Below, piece by piece: positions 1-7,164 of a stretch of 21,719 bases of DNA (position 1 is the stretch's first letter; each line of letters begins with the position of its first letter). The stretch is from CAYPSN01 sp041907025 (GTDB taxonomy: Bacteria > Patescibacteriota > Saccharimonadia > CAILAD01 > JADZBC01): the NCBI GenBank assembly GCA_041907025.1, contig JAYRIB010000043.1:1-21719 (forward strand), in the 5' to 3' direction. Under the pieces are notes generated by a model that saw only the letters and a program-made list of their open reading frames with translations, made no database searches and was not told the DNA's origin. The position numbers were made by a program, and so were the translations under genes.

Positions 1-80
1 ACGCGTCCATCCAACCCTTTGACAGACCCAGTGTTTCAACCCACTCGGCCTTGTCAAATTTTACCCTGTCAATGTTGCAA

Positions 81-92
81 GATCATATGATC
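81..92. promoter_or_regulatory. 12-bp palindrome at a predicted start site
   Basis: GATCATATGATC is a perfect 12-bp palindrome. It lies where transcription from the leftward promoter at 99-127 would begin (about position 92), so it could be an operator. That role is inference; the palindrome itself is read directly. Confidence 0.35.
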
Positions 93-98
93 AAACAC

Positions 99-127
99 AT
101 CATAAACTAACGACACCACATTGTCAA
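99..127 (-). promoter_or_regulatory. Strong leftward promoter for a gene beyond the left edge
   Basis: On the minus strand TTGACA (127-122) and TATGAT (104-99) are separated by exactly 17 bases, close to the sigma-70 consensus. It follows fusA and points out of the window. A possible ATG at 10-8, preceded by AAAGGG, might be its gene start, but too little is present to call a CDS. The rest of 1-169 shows no supported gene. Confidence 0.6.
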
Positions 128-169
128 ACCAAAAACGGCGTTGCCAGGCGCTAAGTCCTTCACTAGCCT

Positions 170-2278
170 TTAACGCCCCTCTTCAACCGCGGCCTGACGC
201 TTACCGATGAGTTCATCAGCCACATTACGCGGTACTTCGGCATAATGGTCAAACTCCATGGCATAACTCGCACGGCCTTGCGTCATAGAGCGCAGACTGG
301 TAGCGTAGCCAAACATACCCGAGAGCGGCACAAAGGCGTCAATCACCTTGGCCCCCATACGATCCTCCATCTTGTCGACACGGCCACGCTTAGCGTTAAT
401 GTCACCAATCACGTCACCCATGAAGTCTTCTGGAGTTGTGATTTCGACACGCATAACAGGCTCAAGAATCACAGGGTCAGCCTGGCGAACCCCAGCCTGC
501 AAGGCCATCGAACCAGCGATCTTAAAGGCCATTTCCGAGGAGTCAACATCATGATAACTACCATCGTAGAGCTTGGCATGTACATCTACTACCGGGTAGC
601 CAGCGAGTACGCCGTTCCCAAGTGCTTCGCGAATACCTTGCTCGACTGGCTTAATGTACTCACGCGGCACAGAGCCACCCACAATGGCGTTTTCGAACTC
701 GAATGTCTGGCGTTCTTCAGCCTCCTCATTGTGCACAAGTGGACTGAGTTCAATCCAAACATGACCATATTGCCCACGTCCACCAGACTGGCGAACAAAC
801 TTACCTTCCACCTGAGTGGATTTACGGATCGTCTCGCGGTAGGCAACCTGTGGACGGCCAACATTAGCCTCTACCTTGAATTCACGCTTCATACGGTCCA
901 CAATCACGTCGAGGTGAAGCTCACCCATACCATCTATGATGGTCTGGCCGCTATCTTCGTCTGAATGCACACGGAAAGTCGGATCCTCCTCAGCAAGTCG
1001 ACTAAGGGCAATACCCATCTTCTCTTGATCGGCCTTAGTCTTTGGCTCGATGGCAATGGAGATAACTGGTTCTGCAAAGGTAATTGATTCGAGCATAACG
1101 GGGTGCGCTGGATCGCAAATAGTGTGTCCGGTAATAGTATTCTTCAGCCCCACTGCCGCAGCAATCTCGCCGGCATACACCTGATCCACTTCTTCGCGGT
1201 TATTGGCGTGCATACGGACGATACGGCCAATGCGTTCTTTTTCACCCGTCGAGGCGTTGAGAATATAGCTACCACTTTTGACGGTGCCGGAGTAGACACG
1301 GAAGAATGCGAGCTTACCAACGAATGGATCAGTTGCGATCTTGAAAGCCAACCCTGCAAACGGCGCTTCGTCTGATACCTCGATCACCTTGTCTTCGCCG
1401 GTTTTTACGTCCTTACCAAGGGGCGGAGTAATGTCGAGCGGGTTTGGCAGATAGTCGATCATGGCATCCAAGAGCTTCTCGACGATTACGCCACGACCAT
1501 CGCCGCCAGACACAACCACAAACTTACCAGTTAGAACCGACTTACGTACTACAGTCTTAACCTCCTGAAGTGTGAGCTCCGTACCTTCTAGATACTTCTC
1601 CATAATGTCGTCATCAGCCTCTACAGCAGCTTCGATGAGGTGTTGGCGGTAGTGAGCCACCTTCTCTTTCATGTCTTCGGGGATCTCGATTTCTTTGAGT
1701 TCTTTGTCGGCATAATCCTTATACTCATACGCCTTCATCTCCACGAGGTCAATGATGCCGTTAATGCTTTGCTCAAAGCCGATTGGTAAGTGAATAGCAT
1801 AAGCCCGAGTAGTAAGGCGTTCATGAATAGATTCAAGTGATTTGTAGAAATCGCCGCCCGTTTGGTTGATTTTGTTGATAAAGCAAATGCGTGGCACACC
1901 GTACTTATCAGCCTGACGCCATACGGTTTCACTCTGTGGCTCAACGCCCATTTTGCCGTCAAACAATACCACCGCGCCATCAAGCACACGGAGTGAGCGT
2001 TCTACCTCGACGGTAAAGTCAATGTGACCAGGTGTGTCGATAATATTAATGCGCTTACCCTTCCAAAAGCAGGTAGTGGCAGCCGAGGTAATGGTAATAC
2101 CACGTTCTTGCTCCTGCTCCATCCAGTCCATGGTGGCGGCCCCTTCGTGGACTTCACCAATTTTGTGTACGCGTCCAGTGCGATACAGAATGGCCTCAGT
2201 TACAGTAGTCTTGCCGGCATCAATGTGAGCAATAGTACCAATGTTACGGGTGTTTTCGATTGAGTATTCGCGGGCCAT
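170..2278 (-). CDS. fusA: Elongation factor G with altered guanine-recognition motifs
   Basis: EF-G is the cytoplasmic GTPase that drives tRNA-mRNA translocation and, with RRF, ribosome recycling. At 702 aa it has the usual length, with all five domains apparently present. G1 is AHIDAGKT (17-24), the switch I region has RGITI (59-63), and G3 is DTPGH (81-85). G4, normally NKxD, reads NKIN (135-138), so the Asp that contacts the guanine base is Asn. G5, normally GSA, reads GGD (258-260). The remaining domains look ordinary. The ATG is preceded by AAAAAGGA at a long spacing of about 12 nt. The gene has its own promoter (2354-2382) and is separated from rpsG by a terminator. Identity is certain; the effect of the motif changes is unknown. 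Confidence 0.97.
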   Translation of the reverse strand: MAREYSIENTRNIGTIAHIDAGKTTVTEAILYRTGRVHKIGEVHEGAATMDWMEQEQERGITITSAATTCFWKGKRINIIDTPGHIDFTVEVERSLRVLDGAVVLFDGKMGVEPQSETVWRQADKYGVPRICFINKINQTGGDFYKSLESIHERLTTRAYAIHLPIGFEQSINGIIDLVEMKAYEYKDYADKELKEIEIPEDMKEKVAHYRQHLIEAAVEADDDIMEKYLEGTELTLQEVKTVVRKSVLTGKFVVVSGGDGRGVIVEKLLDAMIDYLPNPLDITPPLGKDVKTGEDKVIEVSDEAPFAGLAFKIATDPFVGKLAFFRVYSGTVKSGSYILNASTGEKERIGRIVRMHANNREEVDQVYAGEIAAAVGLKNTITGHTICDPAHPVMLESITFAEPVISIAIEPKTKADQEKMGIALSRLAEEDPTFRVHSDEDSGQTIIDGMGELHLDVIVDRMKREFKVEANVGRPQVAYRETIRKSTQVEGKFVRQSGGRGQYGHVWIELSPLVHNEEAEERQTFEFENAIVGGSVPREYIKPVEQGIREALGNGVLAGYPVVDVHAKLYDGSYHDVDSSEMAFKIAGSMALQAGVRQADPVILEPVMRVEITTPEDFMGDVIGDINAKRGRVDKMEDRMGAKVIDAFVPLSGMFGYATSLRSMTQGRASYAMEFDHYAEVPRNVADELIGKRQAAVEEGR

Positions 2279-2313
2279 AGTATAATGAGTTCCTTTTTAG
2301 TAGCTTAGTAAAC

Positions 2314-2343
2314 AAAAAAGCCGGTGTAATAGTCCGCGCTTTA
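2314..2343 (-). promoter_or_regulatory. Terminator-like hairpin in the fusA leader
   Basis: On the minus strand AAAGC-G-CGG pairs with CCGGCTTT, an 8-bp stem with one bulged G, followed directly by a T-run. It begins only a few bases after the predicted fusA start site, so it could attenuate fusA. The T-run could instead pair with the downstream AAAAAG next to the fusA SD. No experiment supports this here; it is a structural reading only. Confidence 0.35.
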
Positions 2344-2353
2344 TTCCTAGGTA

Positions 2354-2382
2354 ATTATAGAGAATTCTCGAGGTATTATCAA
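2354..2382 (-). promoter_or_regulatory. fusA promoter
   Basis: On the minus strand TTGATA (2382-2377) and a perfect TATAAT (2359-2354) are separated by 17 bases. The predicted start near 2347 gives fusA a leader of about 70 nt. Its position just after the rpsG terminator supports independent transcription of fusA. Confidence 0.7.
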
Positions 2383-2423
2383 GTAACAAAAAGACCCCGC
2401 ACAAGGCGGGGTCTTTTTGTTAC
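2383..2423. terminator. Intrinsic terminator after rpsG
   Basis: A perfect 18-bp inverted repeat (2383-2400 and 2406-2423) has a 5-nt loop. Its core is GACCCCGC/GCGGGGTC, flanked by A5 and T5, so it could work in both directions. It lies 14 bases after the rpsG stop and closes the rpoB-rpoC-rpsL-rpsG transcript. Confidence 0.9.
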
Positions 2424-2437
2424 AGTCATGAAAGGCT

Positions 2438-2914
2438 TTAGTAGCGGGCGAAGTGAGCAAATGCCTTGTTGGCTTCGGCCATCTGGTGCGTGTCTTGCTT
2501 CTTCTTCACGGCTTCGCCAGTGTTATTAAAAGCATCTACCAGTTCATTAGCGAGCAGCTTGTCGAACGACTTACCACTGCGACCACGAGCGGCCGTTAGG
2601 ATCCAGGTCATTGCCAAGTGAACTTTACGATCACCCTTAACCTCCATTGGCACTTGATAGTTCGTACCACCAATCCGCTTACTCTTTACCTGTACTTGCG
2701 GCGAGACATTCTTAAGCGCACCCTCGAAAACCTCTAAGGCATCTTTTTGGGCTTTCTCGCTGGCCTGGGTGAGAGCGTCATACACAAGGGCTTCAGCAAG
2801 ACGCTTCTTGCCGCTGCGCATTACCTTGTTAATCATGCGTGTTACCATCACATTGTTATATACAATGTCGGCTGGAAGTTCGCGCTTTAACGATTTAGTC
2901 TTTTTCCTTGGCAT
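2438..2914 (-). CDS. rpsG: Small ribosomal subunit protein uS7
   Basis: S7 is a primary 16S rRNA-binding protein that nucleates assembly of the 30S head and lines the E-site exit. At 158 aa it is normal for bacteria (about 156). Recognisable parts are the basic N-terminus MPRKKTK, the SKRIGGTNYQVPMEV segment (78-92) and the helical RKVHLAMTWILTAARGRSGKSF region (96-117). The family usually has ALAMRW there, so this one is somewhat divergent. The ATG lies 4 bases after the rpsL stop, with AAAGG upstream inside the end of rpsL, which suggests translational coupling. A strong terminator follows. Confidence 0.96.
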   Translation of the reverse strand: MPRKKTKSLKRELPADIVYNNVMVTRMINKVMRSGKKRLAEALVYDALTQASEKAQKDALEVFEGALKNVSPQVQVKSKRIGGTNYQVPMEVKGDRKVHLAMTWILTAARGRSGKSFDKLLANELVDAFNNTGEAVKKKQDTHQMAEANKAFAHFARY

Positions 2915-2918
2915 AGTC

Positions 2919-3338
2919 TTAGGCCTTTGCTTTCTCTAGTTTAGCACCGTACTTACTGCGACCTTGTTTGCGACCTGCCACCCCAGCGGTGTCCAGGGCG
3001 CCACGAACAATATGGTAGCGTACACCACCAAGGTCTTTTACCCGACCACCGCGCACAAGCACAACCGAGTGCTCCTGCAGGTTATGACCAACGCCACCGA
3101 TGTAAGCCGTGACCTCCATGCCATTGGTAAGGCGCACACGAGCGACCTTACGCAAGGCGGAGTTTGGCTTACGAGGAGTGGCAGTAAAAACTTTCACACA
3201 CACGCCACGTTTGAACGGCGACTGGTTCTGAGTAGTCTTGTTCTTAAGCGTGTTGAGACTTCGCGCCATTGCAGGCGACTTGCTCTTCTTATGAGCCTTC
3301 GAACGTGGGTTTCGGATGAGTTGGTTTATTGTCGGCAT
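2919..3338 (-). CDS. rpsL: Small ribosomal subunit protein uS12
   Basis: S12 sits at the decoding centre and controls accuracy; it is the classical streptomycin target protein. At 139 aa it is the longer form known from Bacillus, with an extra loop (about residues 22-42) before KRGVC. The PNSALRKV and GHNLQEHSVVLVRGGRVKDL blocks are intact, including the Asp methylthiolated by RimO in other bacteria (D102). Two classical positions differ: Arg56 stands where E. coli K43 is (TPRKPNSA), and Gly104 where E. coli P91 is (KDLGGVRYH). No clear SD precedes the ATG. It is 51 bases after rpoC, so it probably rides on the rpoBC transcript. Confidence 0.97.
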   Translation of the reverse strand: MPTINQLIRNPRSKAHKKSKSPAMARSLNTLKNKTTQNQSPFKRGVCVKVFTATPRKPNSALRKVARVRLTNGMEVTAYIGGVGHNLQEHSVVLVRGGRVKDLGGVRYHIVRGALDTAGVAGRKQGRSKYGAKLEKAKA

Positions 3339-3362
3339 AGTGTTACAACTTTGTTACTTTAT

Positions 3363-3379
3363 CAGATTGGAACAATCTG
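3363..3379. repeat. Small hairpin in the rpoC-rpsL gap
   Basis: CAGATTG-gaa-CAATCTG is a perfect 7-bp inverted repeat with a 3-nt loop, lying between the rpoC stop and the rpsL start. No T-run follows on either strand, so it is not a classical terminator. It may be an mRNA processing or stabilising stem. No role is established. Confidence 0.4.
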
Positions 3380-3389
3380 GTCAAGCAGC

Positions 3390-6300
3390 TTAGACGTCCT
3401 CCTCATCACGAAAACCTGTTCCAACCGGTATTAACCGACCAATGATCACGTTCTCTTTTAGACCACGAAGCTTATCGGTCTTGCCTCGTGTCGCAGCCCC
3501 AATCAAGACCTTAGTGGTCTCTTGGAAGCTTGCTGCAGACAGCCAGCTATCAGAAGAGGTCGAAACCTTAGTCATTGGCATCAGTAGCTGCTCGTATGTG
3601 GCTGGCTTCTTACCAGCTGCCACCGCATTGCGATTCTCTTCGTCCAGAACAGCCTTCGAAACGGTATCTCCTGAGATAAACTCAGTACCCATCGGATCCT
3701 CAATACGAACCCGTGAGAACATCTGGCGAATGATCACCTCGATATGCTTAGAAGCAATGGTTTGACCCTGCGAGGAATAAATAGCCTGAACCTCGTCTAC
3801 GACGTAGCGTTGTACGGCCTCCTCTCCCAGGAGCTTGAGCATATCTTGCAGGTTGACTGAACCCTCGCTTAAGCGATCACCAACTGAAACCAGCTGCCCA
3901 TGCTTGACGTTAAGACCAGTACTCACTGGAATAACGTACTCGCGTGCATTGCCGCCATCGTGCGTGAGCTCGATGTGCGTCTTGTTTAAGCGTACCGTAC
4001 CAGCCGCTTTCGACTTAATGGTTCGCTTGCCATCTTTACTTTGTGCCATAACATCACCGTGATTAACAACCTGACCTGCCTTTATAAGCGGTTTCATGTC
4101 GCCTAGCTCGTACTCGGTCACCTTAGAGTCTGGCTGCGAGATGCTAATGGTGTGCTTGTTGTCATCACTCTTAATCTTTACCATACCGGCAACGTCAGCA
4201 AGAATTGCCTGACCCTTCGGGTTGCGGGCTTCGAAGATTTCTTCGACGCGCGGGAGACCTTGGGTGATGTCGGTGCCGACACCAGCGAGGTGCTTGGTAT
4301 TCATAGTTAGCTGCGTACCTGGCTCACCAATACTCTGGGCGGCCATAATACCAACAGCTTCTCCGAGCTCTACTGGTGAGCCCTTAGCAAGGTCGACACC
4401 ATAACAATGCTGGCAGATACCCCAGAGTGCCTTACACTTCAAGATAGATCGGATCTTAACCTCTTCGACGCCGGACTCGACTGCTCGGATGGCGGCCTTG
4501 TCAGTGATAAGCGTGTTCTTTTTACAGATCACTTCGTTGGTCTTCGGATCAACAATTCTATCAAGGGCTGTACGTCCAACAATCCATGATGCTAGGGAGG
4601 TTTCGCCGACAGCAATTGCTTCACGCTGAGATACCAAGTATCCTTCTTTGTCGCCACAATCATTCTCGGTAATAAGGATGTCTTGCGACACATCTACCAA
4701 GCGACGTGTTAGGTATCCTGATTCTGCAGTACGTAAGGCGGTGTCGGTAAGTCCTTTACGAGCACCGTGAGTCGAGATGAAGTACTCGAGAACTGAGAGA
4801 CCTTCTTTGTAGTTCGATTTTACAGGCAATTCAATGATTCGTCCTGCAGGTGAAAGCATCAAGCCACGCATACCAGCCATTTGATTCAACTGCTTAAGGC
4901 CCGACTTGGCGCCAGACGCAATATCCATTGCAAATGTTGAAGTTTCTGGCGATAGTTCTGCTTCAATCTCGGCTTCTACACGGGTGGCAATTGACTTCCA
5001 GTTCTCCACCACCTTCTCGCGACGTTCTTGATCGGTGATCAAACCTTGGCCATATTGACTCAGCAAATCAGCAGTTCGACTGTCACCTTCAGCGATCAGC
5101 TGGGCTTTGTTCTTTGGCGTAATCAAGTCATCCATACCGATTGAGAAGCCAGATAGTGTCGCATATCGGAAACCAAGTTCCTTCATGGCGTCAGCAAGGT
5201 TAGCGGTCTCTTCATTGCCGTACTTAGCAAATACTTCAGCCATAACCTGCTTGAGTGATGACTTGTCCTGAGTCTCGTTTTTAAAGCTAATACCTTCTGG
5301 CAAAGTTTCGTTAAAGAACAATCGGCCAGTAGTGGTCTCGATGATCTCACCATCAATACGCACCTTAATGATCGCCTGCAAGTCAATGTGACGATCCTGG
5401 TAGGCATAAATCGCTTCTTTAAAGTCACTAAAGACTTTACCTTCACCCCGAGCACCTGGCTGAGCCATGGTTAGGAAGTAGCAACCGAGCACAAGATCCT
5501 GCTGAGCGTTCACAATTGGCTCACCACTCGAGGGCCTGAGCAAGTTGTGGCGCGAGAGCATAATGTCCCGAGCCTCACGCTGAGCAGCTTCGCCTAATGG
5601 GACGTGCACAGCCATCTGGTCACCATCAAAGTCGGCGTTGAATGCCGGACAAACCATAGGGTGGAGCTGAATAGCCTTACCTTCGATCAGTACTGGTCGG
5701 AACGCCTGGATACCAAGACGGTGCAGCGTTGGCGCACGGTTTAAGAGTACATACTTGTCAGCAATTACTTCATCAAGGGTGTTCCAAACTTCATCGCGAG
5801 CACGTTCTACCATACGGGCAGCTGACTTCACGTTGTGAGCATAGCCTTGCGAGATCAGCTTACCAATTACGAAGGGCTTGAAGAGCTCGAGCGCCATCTT
5901 CTTTGGCAAACCACACTGATCGATCTTGAGGTGTGGACCAATGACGATAACCGATCGACCTGAGTAGTCAACACGCTTGCCTAGAAGGTTTTGACGGAAT
6001 CGACCCTGCTTACCTTTAAGAAGGTCGGTTAGACTCTTGAGCTTTTTGCGGTTCCCTGTTGCACTTACTGCGCGTTCACGGCGCGCATTGTTATCAATCA
6101 GCGCGTCTACTGCCTCTTGTAGCATGCGCTTTTCGTTACGGCAAATAACCTCTGGTGCTTCGAGTGCAAAGAGCTTCTTGAGGCGGTTGTTACGGTTATT
6201 CACGCGACGAGACAAGTCGTTTAGCTCGGAGGCGGCGAATCGGCCACCATCAAGCTGCACCATTGGGCGCAAGTCGGGTGGAATCACCGGCAGCTCGGTC

Positions 6301-7163
6301 GTAATCATCCATTCTGGGCGGATTTCTGCCTGAATCATGCCCTCAATCGACTTCAGACGCTTAAGGGCTTTCTTTTTCTTCTGCCCAACTGCGCTCTCTG
6401 ATTCTTCACGCAGGCGCGCGGCAAGTTCGTCTAAGTCAATCTCGACGAGTAGATCACGGATGGCTTCAGCACCAATGCCAGCGCTAAAGACGTTACCGTA
6501 CTTGAGATTGAGGTCACGGTAGCGACTCTCGGGCAAAAGCTGGTACTTAGCAAAGGCGGTCAGCTCTGCCTTGGCATTTGAGTAGTTAATGTCGAGGTCT
6601 TCGAGCTCACGCAGAGCTTCAGGAGACATTTCTTTACCTTCTTCGGACTGGTGCTTCTTGATGATATCCGCTCGACGTGACTTAAAGTCAGCTTCTAGAT
6701 CAACCAAAGCCTGCTTACGCGCATCTTCGTCTACGCTCTTTACAATAAAGTTAGCGAAGTAGACGACACGCTCGAGGTCACGCACGCCCATGTTGAGCAC
6801 AAGGCTGATCGTTGACGGCGTGCCACGTAGGAACCAGATGTGTGCTACTGGTACAGCCAAGCTAATATGGCCCAGGCGCTCACGGCGCACGATACTACGA
6901 GTAACAAGTACCCCACACTTATCACAGGTTATGCCTTTGTAGCGAATACCCTTGTACTTACCACAGTAACACTGCCAGTCTTTGGTTGGCCCAAAGATCT
7001 TCTCGCAAAAGAGGCCGTCTTTTTCTGGTTTTTGGGTACGGTAGTTAATGGTCTCAGGCTTAGTGATCTCACCATGCGACCATTGCAGAATCTGCTCTGG
7101 AGAGGCTAATGAAAGCTTAATTGCTTCAAAATCGATCACCTGCTGTTCGTGATTGGTTTCCAT
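3390..7163 (-). CDS. rpoC: DNA-directed RNA polymerase subunit beta'
   Basis: The beta' subunit forms the clamp and catalytic centre of RNA polymerase. At 1257 aa it lacks the large insertions of E. coli (1407 aa). The first zinc site is C65, C67, C80, C83. The Mg-binding loop NADFDGD (509-515) carries the three catalytic Asp. The bridge helix is GARKGLTDTALRTAESGYLTRRLV (about 800-823, quoted here only as its conserved landmarks GARKG and GYLTRR). The second zinc site is C836, C910, C917, C920. The trigger loop reads TMNTKHLAG (953-961) instead of TMRTFHTGG: N955 and K957 replace E. coli R933 and F935, while the catalytic His (H958) is kept. The ATG starts one base after the rpoB stop, and AGGAGGT lies in the last rpoB codons, so the two are translationally coupled. 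Confidence 0.98.
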   Translation of the reverse strand: METNHEQQVIDFEAIKLSLASPEQILQWSHGEITKPETINYRTQKPEKDGLFCEKIFGPTKDWQCYCGKYKGIRYKGITCDKCGVLVTRSIVRRERLGHISLAVPVAHIWFLRGTPSTISLVLNMGVRDLERVVYFANFIVKSVDEDARKQALVDLEADFKSRRADIIKKHQSEEGKEMSPEALRELEDLDINYSNAKAELTAFAKYQLLPESRYRDLNLKYGNVFSAGIGAEAIRDLLVEIDLDELAARLREESESAVGQKKKKALKRLKSIEGMIQAEIRPEWMITTELPVIPPDLRPMVQLDGGRFAASELNDLSRRVNNRNNRLKKLFALEAPEVICRNEKRMLQEAVDALIDNNARRERAVSATGNRKKLKSLTDLLKGKQGRFRQNLLGKRVDYSGRSVIVIGPHLKIDQCGLPKKMALELFKPFVIGKLISQGYAHNVKSAARMVERARDEVWNTLDEVIADKYVLLNRAPTLHRLGIQAFRPVLIEGKAIQLHPMVCPAFNADFDGDQMAVHVPLGEAAQREARDIMLSRHNLLRPSSGEPIVNAQQDLVLGCYFLTMAQPGARGEGKVFSDFKEAIYAYQDRHIDLQAIIKVRIDGEIIETTTGRLFFNETLPEGISFKNETQDKSSLKQVMAEVFAKYGNEETANLADAMKELGFRYATLSGFSIGMDDLITPKNKAQLIAEGDSRTADLLSQYGQGLITDQERREKVVENWKSIATRVEAEIEAELSPETSTFAMDIASGAKSGLKQLNQMAGMRGLMLSPAGRIIELPVKSNYKEGLSVLEYFISTHGARKGLTDTALRTAESGYLTRRLVDVSQDILITENDCGDKEGYLVSQREAIAVGETSLASWIVGRTALDRIVDPKTNEVICKKNTLITDKAAIRAVESGVEEVKIRSILKCKALWGICQHCYGVDLAKGSPVELGEAVGIMAAQSIGEPGTQLTMNTKHLAGVGTDITQGLPRVEEIFEARNPKGQAILADVAGMVKIKSDDNKHTISISQPDSKVTEYELGDMKPLIKAGQVVNHGDVMAQSKDGKRTIKSKAAGTVRLNKTHIELTHDGGNAREYVIPVSTGLNVKHGQLVSVGDRLSEGSVNLQDMLKLLGEEAVQRYVVDEVQAIYSSQGQTIASKHIEVIIRQMFSRVRIEDPMGTEFISGDTVSKAVLDEENRNAVAAGKKPATYEQLLMPMTKVSTSSDSWLSAASFQETTKVLIGAATRGKTDKLRGLKENVIIGRLIPVGTGFRDEEDV

Positions 7164-7164
7164 A

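Noticed and set aside
19..72. Further TTGACA/TGTCAA words at 19-24, 52-57 and 67-72
   Set aside because: None has a -10-like sequence 16-18 bases away in the right direction, so they are not called promoters.
3..110. Plus-strand open frame at the left edge (35 codons before a stop)
   Set aside because: It runs against the strong leftward promoter at 99-127 and has no recognisable residues; it could be the end of an unseen gene, but nothing supports it.
245..964. Long 239-codon open frame on the plus strand
   Set aside because: It lies fully antisense to the unmistakable fusA gene, has no SD or promoter, and its protein resembles nothing known; it is a codon-bias shadow.
2281..2286. TATAAT on the plus strand beside the fusA start
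   Set aside because: No -35 or TGn extension accompanies it and no rightward gene follows; it is probably an AT-rich coincidence.
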